A stretch of 64,000 nucleotides of DNA. Source: Pirellulales bacterium (GTDB lineage Bacteria > Planctomycetota > Planctomycetia > Pirellulales > Thermoguttaceae). The notes beneath the pieces are model-generated. The model was given only the letters and a program-made list of their open reading frames with translations, ran no database searches and had not been told where the DNA came from. Within the stretch, counting starts at the first letter, position 1; each line of letters starts with the position of its first letter. Below, one piece after another: positions 9,958 through 18,679 of the stretch. The translations under genes were made by a program, and so were the position numbers. The stretch spans positions 55,291-119,290 of the forward strand of contig JAFGRD010000005.1 of assembly GCA_016935315.1 (NCBI GenBank). Direction: 5' to 3'.

Positions 9958-10503
9958 ATGGGCAGTGTCGCAAGCAGCGCGCGGTGCGTGGGTCTGGCGG
10001 TGGTCGCCATCTGCTGTGCCCTTTCAGCCCGGCTGGCCTGCGCCGATATGATGTATCCTGAGGCGGCTCCGCCGCCGGACTTTCGAATCGCACCGCTGGT
10101 GGTCAGAGCGAGCGACGATCAGGTCTACAGCCGCATTCTGGTTCCGAGGAGATTTCTTACCGACACGGTTGCCGGCCAACGCGGGATTGCTGCCATGAGC
10201 ATGGAGAACCGTACGATTGTCGCGGGCATTGCCCTCAGCGTCGTGATGGCCGCTGGCGGTCTGGGCCTGGTCTTCATTCGTCGGCGGAGAGTCAGACGTT
10301 TGGCGACCGCCGCAATCGTGCTGCTGGCAGGCGGGCTGTGTCTGATGGGCACGACCCTGGCCGACCTCCTCCCGCCCAACACTGGCAGCCACACGGAATC
10401 CTCGGAGCAGCCTTCCGGGATTGCCGTTCAGATCACGGACTCGGGCGAGAACGTGATCCTGGTGCTCGACAGGACCGTGGCCAGCCAACTCTCGGCGAGA
10501 TAG
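9958..10503 (+). CDS. Membrane protein with signal peptide, unknown function
   Basis: A 181-residue protein with an N-terminal signal sequence (about 8-29, ending CADMMYPE), a short exported region and two membrane helices (about 82-103 and 112-131) flanking a basic RRRRVRR loop. The C-terminal tail is hydrophilic. AGGAGG lies 7-8 nt before the ATG. The stop is 34 bp from the MFS gene start, so the two probably form an operon. No family recognised. Confidence 0.7.
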   Translation: MGSVASSARCVGLAVVAICCALSARLACADMMYPEAAPPPDFRIAPLVVRASDDQVYSRILVPRRFLTDTVAGQRGIAAMSMENRTIVAGIALSVVMAAGGLGLVFIRRRRVRRLATAAIVLLAGGLCLMGTTLADLLPPNTGSHTESSEQPSGIAVQITDSGENVILVLDRTVASQLSAR

Positions 10504-10537
10504 GCTCCTCCGCGGCGGCTTGAAACCCTCTACGCGA

Positions 10538-11626
10538 ATGAACGACCCCCGCCGAGACCTGCGGCCGGCTTACGTCCTCGGCCTTGCCGCCGCGTATGGT
10601 GTCGTTCATGCGATCCTCGATGCACCCTGTGCCGCCCTGCTCGTCCGCCTGAGGGTCTCTGCTTCCCTGCCCGAAAACACGGTTTGGATTCTCTTCATCA
10701 TCTACAGTTGCCTTGCCTTCGGGCTGCAGTTTTCGATTGGCGCCCTGGCCGACCGGACGCGTGGGTACCAAGCGGCGATGCTACTCGGCCTGGGGATGCT
10801 GTGCCTGGCGATCACGGTCTTCCTCGACGTGCCGCAGGTGGCCCTCGTGCTGGCAGGCATCGGAAACGCCGTGTTCCACGTGGGCGCCGGGGCCATCGTT
10901 CTGCGGCTGTCGCCGAGGCGGGCCCTGGCGGCCGGGCTGTACGTGGCCCCCGGCTCGATCGGACTGGCGTTGGGCGGCTGGTGCGCACAAGCCGTGCCGC
11001 ACTGGAACTGGTTGCTGTTGGGTCCGTTGCTGGCCGGCATGGCGCTGGTCTGGGTACTCGACGGCCAGACGGTAAGCCAGCGACGGCCCTTTCCCGCACC
11101 GATCCCGATCCGCAGACCGGTCGCGTGCCTGGCCGTTGCTGCGCTGGTTATCTCCGTTGCTGTACGGGCGGCGCTGGGATTGACCGTCAGCCGCGTTCAC
11201 AACGGAGAATCGTACGTCCTCCTCCTGTTGGCTGTCGCGGCTTGCCTGGGTAAGGTGAGCGGCGGCCTTCTGGCGGATCGGCTCGGCTGGATCAAGACGA
11301 GCGTTGTGGCGTTGCTGCTGTCGGCTCCGCTACTGGGGCTTTTTACCCAGAGCGGCCCTCTGGTGATCGTGGGCATGCTGCTGTTTCAAATGACCATGCC
11401 GGTGACGTTGCTCGCCGTGTATCGCGTCTTTCCCGAAGAGCCGGGGCTGGCCTTCGGCATCCCCAGCCTGGCGATCCTGTTGGGCGCGTTGCCGGTGTTT
11501 GTGCTGCCGCTCGATCGGCTTGCCGGCAGCGCGACGCTTCTCTTTTTGATTGCGATCTCTATCGCGGCCCTGCTGGTCGGCCTTCCGCCGCTCCTCCGCC
11601 CGAAAAGCCAAGCATGCTCACATTGA
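10538..11626 (+). CDS. Major facilitator superfamily transporter
   Basis: A 362-residue protein with 11-12 predicted membrane helices spread evenly. The MFS signature loop between helices 2 and 3 reads IGALADRTRGYQAA, and a related GGLLADRLG sits in the second half. It probably is a secondary transporter or efflux permease of the inner membrane; the substrate cannot be told. The start was taken at ATG 10538; an upstream in-frame TTG at 10520 adds six residues. It follows the 9958 gene closely. The 180 bp between its stop and the aldolase gene holds no recognisable feature. Confidence 0.85.
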   Translation: MNDPRRDLRPAYVLGLAAAYGVVHAILDAPCAALLVRLRVSASLPENTVWILFIIYSCLAFGLQFSIGALADRTRGYQAAMLLGLGMLCLAITVFLDVPQVALVLAGIGNAVFHVGAGAIVLRLSPRRALAAGLYVAPGSIGLALGGWCAQAVPHWNWLLLGPLLAGMALVWVLDGQTVSQRRPFPAPIPIRRPVACLAVAALVISVAVRAALGLTVSRVHNGESYVLLLLAVAACLGKVSGGLLADRLGWIKTSVVALLLSAPLLGLFTQSGPLVIVGMLLFQMTMPVTLLAVYRVFPEEPGLAFGIPSLAILLGALPVFVLPLDRLAGSATLLFLIAISIAALLVGLPPLLRPKSQACSH

Positions 11627-11806
11627 AGGGCCTGCGTCGGTTGCCAGGTGGCGGACGAGTTTTCCGAAACCGATCGATCCGGGGGGGTGCCGGTTTTCGA
11701 ACTGGTGTAGAGATCCAGCGCGGGCCGCGCCACGTCGTTACCGGCACCTTCGCCCACGAGTCGTCGCAACCCGCGCATGGGAGCTTTGTGCCACCGCGAG
11801 ACGCTG

Positions 11807-12706
11807 CTACGACTTGCTCAGCGCCGCCATGACGCGGTCGGTGATCGTCTGGATCAGGGCCTCGTGGTCGATGGGGGCCGAAGCGCCGTTGGACGAGGCC
11901 GGCGCGGCCTGCGACCCGTTCGATGCCGTGGTGACGCCGCTGGGGCTGCTGGCGACGTACTTCGGCGGCTGGAAGGCATGAGGCTGGACGCCCGTCTGCT
12001 TCCAACTCTCGCGAAAGACGTCGTTGGCGCAGATGTCGCAGTTCTGGATCTCGCCGCGCGGATCCTGGAACCCCCATTTCTGCTTCAGATCGAGCAGGGC
12101 CTGGGCCTCCGGCTCGGTGAAGTAGTTGACGCGGCCGAGACCCTTGGCCAGCATCAGGATGCGGCAGTAGGCGTCGAGGATTTCGGTCCACCAGTAGGCC
12201 TTTTCCACGTCGGCGTCGTAACTGACCGTGCCGTGATTGGCCAGGATCACCACGTTGGCCTTGTGGACAAACGGCAGGATCGTATCGGCAAACTCCTTCC
12301 CACCGGGAATCGCGTACTTGGTGATCGGGACGTCGCCGATGAAGATCTCGACCTCCGGCAGCACGCATTGCGGCACCGGCTCCCGGGCAACGCCGAAGGC
12401 GGTCGCGTGGGGCGGATGGCAATGGACGACCGACTTGACCTCGGGCCGTTCCTTCATAATCGCCAGATGCAGCATCACCTCGCTGGTCCGTTTCCGGCGG
12501 CCGCTGAGCTGGTTGCCCTGCATGTCGACGACACACAGGTCCTCCGGCTTCATGAACCCCTTGCTGATCAGCGTCGGCGTGCAGATCACCTCGTTCTCGC
12601 CGACGCGGACGGTGATGTTGCCGTCGTTGGCCGCGGCGAAGCCCTTCTTGTAGAGCCGGTCGCCGATGTCGCAAATGTCTTGCTTGATCTTATGCGTGTT
12701 AATCAT
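11807..12706 (-). CDS. BMC-associated class II aldolase (L-fuculose/L-rhamnulose-1-phosphate type)
   Basis: A 299-residue zinc aldolase of the AraD/FucA family, expected to cleave L-fuculose-1-phosphate and/or L-rhamnulose-1-phosphate to DHAP and L-lactaldehyde. Metal ligands are visible in VHCHPPHA and in ILANHGTV. The SEVMLH segment is the family's glutamate region. It is longer than E. coli FucA (about 215 residues): after the catalytic domain comes a Ser/Ala-rich linker and a terminal amphipathic helix, HEALIQTITDRVMAALSKS. Such a tail is the hallmark of an encapsulation peptide that targets cargo into a microcompartment. ATG 12706 is used because earlier codons fall in repeat A. It is the last gene of the BMC operon, 29 bp after repeat A copy 4. 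Confidence 0.92.
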   Translation of the reverse strand: MINTHKIKQDICDIGDRLYKKGFAAANDGNITVRVGENEVICTPTLISKGFMKPEDLCVVDMQGNQLSGRRKRTSEVMLHLAIMKERPEVKSVVHCHPPHATAFGVAREPVPQCVLPEVEIFIGDVPITKYAIPGGKEFADTILPFVHKANVVILANHGTVSYDADVEKAYWWTEILDAYCRILMLAKGLGRVNYFTEPEAQALLDLKQKWGFQDPRGEIQNCDICANDVFRESWKQTGVQPHAFQPPKYVASSPSGVTTASNGSQAAPASSNGASAPIDHEALIQTITDRVMAALSKS

Positions 12707-12734
12707 CGCCTCGTTCCCGTGAATATGATCCTTA

Positions 12735-12833
12735 CTGATGTCTGCTTCGTGACTGATCCAGGCCGACCAGCGAGAGGCCGGGCACGTCGGGCTCCCGTTG
12801 GCCGCCCTCGTGCATCGAGTGTGCAAGCGTCAA
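12735..12833 (-). repeat. Repeat A copy 4, inside the BMC operon
   Basis: A full but more diverged copy in reverse orientation, between the third pentamer gene and the aldolase gene. The pentamer's TGA stop (12830-12832 on the plus strand) is the TGA of the repeat's TTGACGC end. A hairpin here would lie within the operon transcript just before the aldolase. Confidence 0.88.
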
Positions 12834-13132
12834 TGATCGTCGTCCTCGGGCAACTCGAACTGCAGGGAGTCGAGGATTGCCGCGTTGTAGGCGTCGATCG
12901 GTTTGACTTCCGGGTAAAAGGGCATGGCGGCCTCGCGGCCCTCGCTCAGCGCAATCCGGCTGCCGACGCCGGCGCCCAATTCGTCGAACACGACGGTCTC
13001 GCCCATCGACTCGTCCGAGCGGCCCGCCAGGTTGTCCCACGACAGCGGCACGACCAGCTTCAGCCGTGCGCCCGCCAGACTGGGATGCCAGCGATTGAGC
13101 GTGACCGTGCCGATGACGTCGCCGATTCTCAT
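12830..13132 (-). CDS. BMC-P pentameric shell protein, EutN/CcmL family (third copy)
   Basis: A 100-residue EutN/CcmL-type vertex protein. It has the typical start MRIGDVIGTVTLNRWHPSLAGARL, the family core SWDN...ETVVFDELGAGVGSRIALSEG, and a C-terminal extension beyond the usual ~85-95 residues. Pentamers cap the vertices of the polyhedral shell. The operon has three of these, which is usual for PV-type microcompartments. The stop codon lies in repeat A. Confidence 0.92.
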   Translation of the reverse strand: MRIGDVIGTVTLNRWHPSLAGARLKLVVPLSWDNLAGRSDESMGETVVFDELGAGVGSRIALSEGREAAMPFYPEVKPIDAYNAAILDSLQFELPEDDDH

Positions 13133-13197
13133 CCAATCACCTGCCAGGGTATTCTACGTTACTTCGTTAATCCCCGGGCACAGACGCCCGAGCGGCA

Positions 13198-13929
13198 TCA
13201 TCCCAGCCGCTGTCGAAAGGCCTCGGGGCAGCAGCGGACTCCGCCGCGGCAGAACTCGGTAATCCTGTGCTTCAGGGGGAACAGGCCGTGTGCGGTCGGG
13301 TCGAGCACCAACAGGTTGGCCCCCACCGCCTCGGCCGCCGCGACGAGACTCGGCGCGTCGTCGCCCGAGATGGCGCGGACGCCCTGGTGGCGGTTCGCCA
13401 AACACAAGGCCGCCGCCGTGTGGCGCGAGAGCAGCAGGCCGAGCGTGTCGGGCCGGGCAACTTCGGCGGCCAGCCGGTCGGTCGCGTCGATCAGGCAGTC
13501 GCTGGTCTGCGGCTCGACCCCGATGGCGTCGCCGCCCAACGCGGCGACCAGGGCGGTCGGGTCAAATCGTCTTCCCACGGTCACTATGGCCAAACGAAAG
13601 GGGTCCGCCTTCCGCGATTCCGGTGTGTCGGCGTACTGCAGCGTCACCTTGCGGCGTCGCAGCTCATCGCGGACCGCCGGCGTGATAACGGCTCGGGCCG
13701 GCACGACCAGGCGTCGAACGGCCTCCCAGCGCCCCGCCAACTCCGAGAGCGTTACGACCCGGCAGTGCACGATCAACTCGTCGCCGGACCGTGGCGGCGT
13801 GGTCGCTGCCGCGGGCAATCCGTCCGATTCGGGCGGCGCAACGACGGGCGAGCCGGCTTCCGGCCCAAGACCGAGTTCCGCAACCACGTCGCGTACGATG
13901 CGGTCAATGTCAATCGACGGCTCTGCCAT
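13198..13929 (-). CDS. BMC-locus protein with RpiB-like C-terminal domain
   Basis: A 243-residue protein without a firm family assignment. The N-terminal 20 residues (IDIDRIVRDVVAELGLG) form an amphipathic helix like those on the PduL and aldehyde dehydrogenase of this operon, followed by a Pro/Ala-rich linker (about 25-48), which suggests encapsulated cargo. The C-terminal ~120 residues (LGLLLSRHTAAALCLANR, GVRAISGDD, GANLLVLDP) resemble the last part of RpiB/LacAB sugar-phosphate isomerases, where a similar G-I-R-A...A-N-L pattern occurs. Its catalytic competence is unclear. The start overlaps the upstream pentamer stop (TGATG). The function may be isomerase-like, scaffolding or regulatory. 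Inference only. Confidence 0.7.
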   Translation of the reverse strand: MAEPSIDIDRIVRDVVAELGLGPEAGSPVVAPPESDGLPAAATTPPRSGDELIVHCRVVTLSELAGRWEAVRRLVVPARAVITPAVRDELRRRKVTLQYADTPESRKADPFRLAIVTVGRRFDPTALVAALGGDAIGVEPQTSDCLIDATDRLAAEVARPDTLGLLLSRHTAAALCLANRHQGVRAISGDDAPSLVAAAEAVGANLLVLDPTAHGLFPLKHRITEFCRGGVRCCPEAFRQRLG

Positions 13930-14186
13930 CAGTCCGGGATCCCCAAAACCGACCAGCGGACGGGTGAGGTGCGGTCGCCGACCAGCTCTCTGGCGGCGAT
14001 CCCGTCGCTGGTGATCATCACCTTCTCTCCTTTTCCGGCCCCTAATGTATCGACGACCAGGATCGGATCGCCCTCGATGCCGCGCCCGTCGGCCCTCAAG
14101 GCCATCACCAGCAGCAGCTTGCAGCCTTCCATGGAAGAGTGCTTTACGGTCGCCGTGGCACTTCCGACAACACGACCGGTGTACAT
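13929..14186 (-). CDS. BMC-P pentameric shell protein, EutN/CcmL family (second copy)
   Basis: An 85-residue vertex protein: MYTGRVVGSATATVKHSSMEG, then LLLVMALRADG, then DTLGAGKGEKVMITSDG. All are hallmarks of the EutN/CcmL fold. The start ATG 14184-14186 is preceded by GGGAGGGAG. It lies between the aldehyde dehydrogenase and the RpiB-like gene, overlapping the latter by one base. Confidence 0.93.
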   Translation of the reverse strand: MYTGRVVGSATATVKHSSMEGCKLLLVMALRADGRGIEGDPILVVDTLGAGKGEKVMITSDGIAARELVGDRTSPVRWSVLGIPD

Positions 14187-14238
14187 TTCAGCAAAACTCC
14201 CTCCCCGGTCGCAGCCCGGGGCTTTGGACCGCGGGGAT

Positions 14239-15687
14239 TCACTTTCCCAGGATCCGCAAATCATCGATCATCGAGCACCGCCTCTGGCGCGTGAAGGTCA
14301 GCGGCGTTGTGGGGCCTTCGCCGGTCGGGGTCGCGATGGAGAACGACAAGTATCCTTCGCCCCCCAGCCCCAGGCCCGCCATGCTTGCCCCGTTCTTGAC
14401 AAACAGCGTGGTGTCCATCCGCTTGCCCATCTTCGTCATGTTGCGAACGTTGTTCGAGTGGATGATGGCCGTGTGTCTGAATCCATGCTCGCTGCGATGG
14501 GCCATCTCGATGGCGTGATCCACGTCGCGGGCGCGGACGAAGGGGATGAAAGGCATCATCTGTTCGACGGGCACGAAGGGGTTCGACTCGTCGGTCTCGC
14601 CGAAGAGCAACTCCACGTTTGCCGGCACACCCTTGCCAACCGCCCGGGCCAGCACGGCGGCGTCCTGGCCCAGGAAATCGCGGTGCGCCACGTCGTGTTT
14701 CTTCTCGCCCTCGCCGACGGTCGCGATCGCGGCCTTCGTCAGCGCATGGACTTCGGCGGCGTCCAGCCGCACGGCCCCGGCCCGCTCCATGGCGGCAATC
14801 ATCGCGTCGAAAACCTGCCCGACCACGAAGACCTGCTTCTCGGAGATACAGAGGAGGTTGTTGTCGTAGGCGCCGCCCTGGATGATGCAGCGGGCGGCGC
14901 GATCGAGATCGGCCGTTTCGTCGACGACCACGGGCGGATTGCCCGGCCCGGCCACGATCGCCCGCTTGGCCTGTTGCATGGCCGCCCGCGCCACGGCCGG
15001 ACCGCCGGTGACACAGAGCAGGGCCACGTCGCGGTGCTTGAAAATCGCCTCGGCCGTCTCCAGCGTCGGCTCGGTAATCAGGCAGATCAGGTTGTCGATT
15101 CCCAGGTCGCGGTAGATTGCCTCGTTGAACCGCCGCACGCCCTCCGCTGCCACGCGCCTTCCGCTGGGGTGCGGATTGATCACCAGCGTGTTGCCGGCGG
15201 CAATCATGTTCACCGCGTTGCCCGTGATCGTCGGCAGGGAGTGCGTCACGGGAGTGATCGCGCCGATCACGCCGAATGGGGCGTGCTCGATCACCGCCAG
15301 GCCGTGGTCGCCGCTGAAGATTTCGCTGCGGAGAAACTCCACTCCGGGTGCACGCTCACCGAGCGTTTTGAGTTTTTCGATCTTGTGCGGCAGCCGGCCG
15401 ATTTTCGTCTCGTGCATCTCCATGGTGCCCAGCTCGACGCACTGGTCGATGGAGATGCGGCGGATGTGGTCGATGATCCGCCGGCGATCCTCCAGAGTTC
15501 GCTCCGAAAGCCGGTCGAACGCCTCGGCGGCGGCGGCAACCGCCTCGTCAACACAGGTAAACAGGCCAAATCGCCCCTGACTGCCGCCGCCGACGGGGGC
15601 CGTCGCGGTGGCCGCGGTTCCGTTGGCGCCCAAACGGGTGATGACCTGTTCGATTACGTTGCGGATCAGTGTTTCGTCAACTTGCAT
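14239..15687 (-). CDS. BMC CoA-acylating aldehyde dehydrogenase (PduP/EutE-like)
   Basis: A 482-residue aldehyde dehydrogenase that would oxidise lactaldehyde or propionaldehyde to the acyl-CoA with NAD+. The catalytic Cys lies in [12 protein letters not shown]. The substrate/cofactor region reads [29 protein letters not shown] and NPHPSGRR, as in PduP/EutE enzymes. The N-terminus carries an amphipathic helix ([17 protein letters not shown]) followed by an Ala/Thr/Gly linker, an encapsulation-peptide arrangement. The start was taken at ATG 15687; an upstream in-frame TTG at 15708 would add seven residues. It feeds PduL and is flanked by two pentamer genes. Confidence 0.93.
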   Translation of the reverse strand: MQVDETLIRNVIEQVITRLGANGTAATATAPVGGGSQGRFGLFTCVDEAVAAAAEAFDRLSERTLEDRRRIIDHIRRISIDQCVELGTMEMHETKIGRLPHKIEKLKTLGERAPGVEFLRSEIFSGDHGLAVIEHAPFGVIGAITPVTHSLPTITGNAVNMIAAGNTLVINPHPSGRRVAAEGVRRFNEAIYRDLGIDNLICLITEPTLETAEAIFKHRDVALLCVTGGPAVARAAMQQAKRAIVAGPGNPPVVVDETADLDRAARCIIQGGAYDNNLLCISEKQVFVVGQVFDAMIAAMERAGAVRLDAAEVHALTKAAIATVGEGEKKHDVAHRDFLGQDAAVLARAVGKGVPANVELLFGETDESNPFVPVEQMMPFIPFVRARDVDHAIEMAHRSEHGFRHTAIIHSNNVRNMTKMGKRMDTTLFVKNGASMAGLGLGGEGYLSFSIATPTGEGPTTPLTFTRQRRCSMIDDLRILGK

Positions 15688-15723
15688 GGCAAGAGTCGTC
15701 TTTCGCAATCAAGTGTTTGGATT

Positions 15724-16056
15724 TCAGTCGTTTTCCCCAGGTTCTCCGCTGTCCTTGTCGTACACGCACCGGTGGTGCACGTGGACCGTATCGACAATGC
15801 CGATGATCACGGTATCGACCGGCAAGTTCTTGGTTTCGGGGGTGAGTCGCGCGCTGGAGCCTTGGGTAATCAGCACGAACTCCCCCTCACCCGCCCCGAC
15901 CGTATCCACGGCCACCAACTCGCGGCCGGTGGGGGTGAGCCGGCTGCGGGTTTCGGCGTCGAGCCGGTACGGTTCGACGAGCAACATCTTGTGGCCGACC
16001 ATCGACTCGACCTTCTGCGTGGCAACCAGCGATCCGCTGACTCGAGCAACAAACAT
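15724..16056 (-). CDS. BMC-P pentameric shell protein, EutN/CcmL family (first copy)
   Basis: A 110-residue EutN/CcmL-type protein with MFVARVSGSLVATQKVESMVG, LLLVEPYR and DTVGAGEGEFVLITQGSSAR, and a C-terminal extension with VIIGIVDTVHVHH. GGAGGGTTG precedes the ATG at 16054-16056. It starts 5 bp after the acetate kinase stop. Confidence 0.93.
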   Translation of the reverse strand: MFVARVSGSLVATQKVESMVGHKMLLVEPYRLDAETRSRLTPTGRELVAVDTVGAGEGEFVLITQGSSARLTPETKNLPVDTVIIGIVDTVHVHHRCVYDKDSGEPGEND

Positions 16057-16060
16057 CGCA

Positions 16061-17245
16061 TCAACCCTCCAACAACCGGGCAGCCAGCCGGGCAACGATC
16101 AATTCTTCATTGGTAGGCAGGACCCAAATCTCGACGCGGCTCCGTCGGGAACTGATCTTGGCCTCCCCTTCGGCCGCCTGGTTGAGTTCCGGGTCGAGCA
16201 CGATCCCCAATTCCTCCAGGTCGCGACACACGGCCGTACGGATGGCGGCCCGGTTTTCGCCGATACCGCCGGTGAAGACGATCGCGTCGGCGCCGCCGAG
16301 TTCCACCAGGTAAGCTCCCAGGTACTGCCGCGCGCTGCCGGTGTAGACGTCCAGTGCCAGCCGCGCCCGCTGGTTGCCCTTCTCCGCCGCTTCGGCAATG
16401 TCGCGGATGTCGCCGCTGACGCCGCTGAGCCCCAGCAGGCCGCTTTGGGAGGCCAGATCGGAGAGGACCTCGGAAAGGGATTTGCCGGTGCGTTGCATGA
16501 TCAGCGGCAGCGCGAACGGATCGAAATCGCCGGCGCGGTTGTTCTGCGGCAGGCCGCCCTGGGCACTGAAGCCCATGCTGGTGGCCACGCTCTGCCCGTT
16601 GCGGATGGCACAGAGCGAGCTCGATCCGCCCAAGTGGCAGGAGATCACCCTCAGGTCGTCGCGCCCCAGCAATTCGGCCGCACGCGTGGCGATGTAGCGA
16701 TGGCTGGCGCCATGGAACCCCCAACGGCGCACCAGGCCATCCTCGGCCCAGGGGTACGGCACGGCGTAGTAGCGGTTGCGATCCGGAATCGTGCGATGGA
16801 AGTCGGTCTCGAAGGCCGCCACCAGCGGGATCTCCGGCAACCGCTCGCCCAGCAACCGCATGGCCGCGATATAGGGTGGGTTGTGGGCCGGGGCCACGGG
16901 AACCATTTCCTCCATGGCCGCCAGCACCTCCGGAGTGACCCTCTGGACTCCCGTAATCCGCCCGCCGTGGACCGCCTTCAGCGCAATCGCCGAGACTTCG
17001 GCCGCCTCTTTCAGGCAGCCCGACTCGGGATCGGTCAGTTGGGCCAGGCACTGGCGGACCGCTTCGGCCTGATCGGGCACGTGGCGGGTCGTCTCCCGGC
17101 GGTCGTCGCCGGTTTCCAGGACACAATGACTCTGATCGGAACCGATCCGTTCGATCCCGCCGCGCGCGAGTTGCCGCCGGCCGTCCATGTCGAACAGCCG
17201 GTACTTGAAACTCGTGGATCCGAGGTTGGCTACGAGGATCTTCAT
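16061..17245 (-). CDS. ackA: Acetate/propionate kinase
   Basis: A 394-residue ASKHA kinase of the acetate kinase family. It would convert the acyl-phosphate made by PduL to the free acid plus ATP. Motifs: N-terminal [13 protein letters not shown] phosphate loop, [24 protein letters not shown], and the C-terminal [14 protein letters not shown]. Length is as in E. coli AckA. Its place between shell genes suggests it serves the microcompartment pathway, recovering ATP from lactaldehyde-derived acyl-phosphate. It has no encapsulation-type extension, so it may act outside the shell, as is usual for this step. Confidence 0.95.
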   Translation of the reverse strand: MKILVANLGSTSFKYRLFDMDGRRQLARGGIERIGSDQSHCVLETGDDRRETTRHVPDQAEAVRQCLAQLTDPESGCLKEAAEVSAIALKAVHGGRITGVQRVTPEVLAAMEEMVPVAPAHNPPYIAAMRLLGERLPEIPLVAAFETDFHRTIPDRNRYYAVPYPWAEDGLVRRWGFHGASHRYIATRAAELLGRDDLRVISCHLGGSSSLCAIRNGQSVATSMGFSAQGGLPQNNRAGDFDPFALPLIMQRTGKSLSEVLSDLASQSGLLGLSGVSGDIRDIAEAAEKGNQRARLALDVYTGSARQYLGAYLVELGGADAIVFTGGIGENRAAIRTAVCRDLEELGIVLDPELNQAAEGEAKISSRRSRVEIWVLPTNEELIVARLAARLLEG

Positions 17246-17309
17246 CGCTTCGTGCTTCCGTAGCTTGGGGTCGGTTGGGCGACGGGTCTTCCCGGGGGTC
17301 CTTCCAGGC

Positions 17310-17579
17310 CTACGACAGGTATGCCTCGATCACGCCCTCGGCGGGTCGGGGAATGATGTGGCTGGCGACCAACTCGCCGACCTGCGAGGCCGCATTGGCG
17401 CCCGCCTCGACGGCGGCCCGCACGCTGCCGACGTCGCCGCGGACGACGGTCGTGACCAGTCCCCCGCCGATTTGGATCCGCTTGACGATTCTCACGTTCG
17501 CGGCCTTGGCCATGGCGTCGGTCGCTTCGACCAGTGCCACCAGACCCTTGGTTTCGAGCAATCCGATGGCGTCTTGCAT
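17310..17579 (-). CDS. BMC-H hexameric shell protein (second)
   Basis: An 89-residue single-domain BMC protein: [26 protein letters not shown], then [23 protein letters not shown], then ASHIIPRP. This is the canonical Pfam BMC fold that tiles shell facets. The length is typical and it has no extra domain. It lies between the first BMC-H gene and ackA. Confidence 0.96.
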   Translation of the reverse strand: MQDAIGLLETKGLVALVEATDAMAKAANVRIVKRIQIGGGLVTTVVRGDVGSVRAAVEAGANAASQVGELVASHIIPRPAEGVIEAYLS

Positions 17580-17634
17580 CGTGATGTTCCCTTCTCAAGA
17601 AAGTGGTTCGTTTTCGATGATTCTTGCCGAGACG

Positions 17635-17943
17635 TTACTTCGAGGCCGTTCGCCTGGGCTTGACAGGCTCGGGCAGGATGATGTCGAGATCTTCGTGCGG
17701 CCGGGGAATGACCTGCACGCTGACCACCTCGCCGATGCGCCCCCCGGCGGCGGCGCCGGCGTCGGTGGCGGCCTTCACGGCGGCGACGTCACCGGTCACG
17801 AACGCGCTGACCAGTCCGCTTCCGACCTTGTCCCAGCCGAGGAACTCGACGTTGGCCGCCTTCATCATTGCGTCGCTGGCCTCGACCAGGGTCACGAAGC
17901 CCTTGGCCTCGATCATGCCCAGCGCCTCCATTACTTTTGCCAT
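17635..17943 (-). CDS. BMC-H hexameric shell protein (first)
   Basis: A 102-residue single BMC-domain protein: [19 protein letters not shown], then [24 protein letters not shown], then [18 protein letters not shown]. The C-terminal tail is basic (KPRRTASK) and slightly longer than in the second hexamer. GGGAGAA lies upstream of the ATG at 17941-17943. Two BMC-H and three BMC-P genes with no tandem BMC-T gene match the shell set known for PV-type organelles. Confidence 0.96.
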   Translation of the reverse strand: MAKVMEALGMIEAKGFVTLVEASDAMMKAANVEFLGWDKVGSGLVSAFVTGDVAAVKAATDAGAAAGGRIGEVVSVQVIPRPHEDLDIILPEPVKPRRTASK

Positions 17944-17996
17944 GATACGATTCTCCCAATGTGAGAAATGCAGTGTGAGAAACTCAATGTAAGTGA

Positions 17997-18674
17997 CTAC
18001 GGTTTGAACAGTTCCACTCTTCGCGCATGATCGATGCCACACGCGTTGCCTTCGTCGGTGTCCAGGTGCACCTCGAGCTTGATCTTCTCGCCCACCCGAA
18101 CCAGCAGGTCCTCGAAAACGGTCGTACACGCCGATTCCACCCGCAAGCTCATCCGCTCTGCGTCGGCCACGCCGTACCGTTCGGCATCGGCCGGGCCCAT
18201 GTGGACGTGTCGCTCGGCGCGAATGACGCCGCGCTGCAGCTCGACCACGCCCTTGGGGCCGACCAGCACGCAGCCGGGGGTCCCCTCGATCTTGCCGCTT
18301 TGGCAGACCGGCAGGTCGATCCCCAACGAAATCCCGTCGGTGAAGGCCAACTCGACCTGCGACTCGGGACGCGTGGGGCCCAGCACCCGAACCGACGGCA
18401 ACATCCGCCGTCTCGGGCCCACGACCATCACGGTCTCCTCGGCGGCGAAGAAACCGTCCTGGTAAAGATCCTTCGCAACGGTCAGCTTCGCGCCGTCGCC
18501 AAAGAGGGTCTCCACGTGCTCGTCGGTCAGATGAACGTGTCGGGCAGAAATGCTGACGACCAGATCCGGTTTGCCCGGCGGCGCGCCGGTCTGGGCCAGC
18601 ACGATCTCGCGGACGATCTGCTCCAAGACGCTTCGGTCGATTCGGTTTCCGTCAATCGTTGCAGCGGTGCTCAT
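17997..18674 (-). CDS. pduL: PduL-type phosphotransacylase
   Basis: A 225-residue PduL enzyme that exchanges CoA for phosphate on acyl-CoA and so recycles CoA inside the shell. Both PduL halves show their metal-site His motifs: ISARHVHLT and, in the second half, [10 protein letters not shown] with [12 protein letters not shown] near the C-terminus. The N-terminal ~22 residues ([16 protein letters not shown]) form an amphipathic helix followed by a Pro/Gly turn, typical of PduL cargo targeting. ATG 18672-18674 lies 5 bp after the DeoR stop. Confidence 0.95.
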   Translation of the reverse strand: MSTAATIDGNRIDRSVLEQIVREIVLAQTGAPPGKPDLVVSISARHVHLTDEHVETLFGDGAKLTVAKDLYQDGFFAAEETVMVVGPRRRMLPSVRVLGPTRPESQVELAFTDGISLGIDLPVCQSGKIEGTPGCVLVGPKGVVELQRGVIRAERHVHMGPADAERYGVADAERMSLRVESACTTVFEDLLVRVGEKIKLEVHLDTDEGNACGIDHARRVELFKP

Positions 18675-18679
18675 GCGGA

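Noticed and set aside
13267..16116. Very long plus-strand open frame (949 codons) across the BMC operon
   Set aside because: It is antisense to five well-supported BMC genes; high GC content leaves antisense frames open. Its translation is Arg/His/Gln-rich with no family features.
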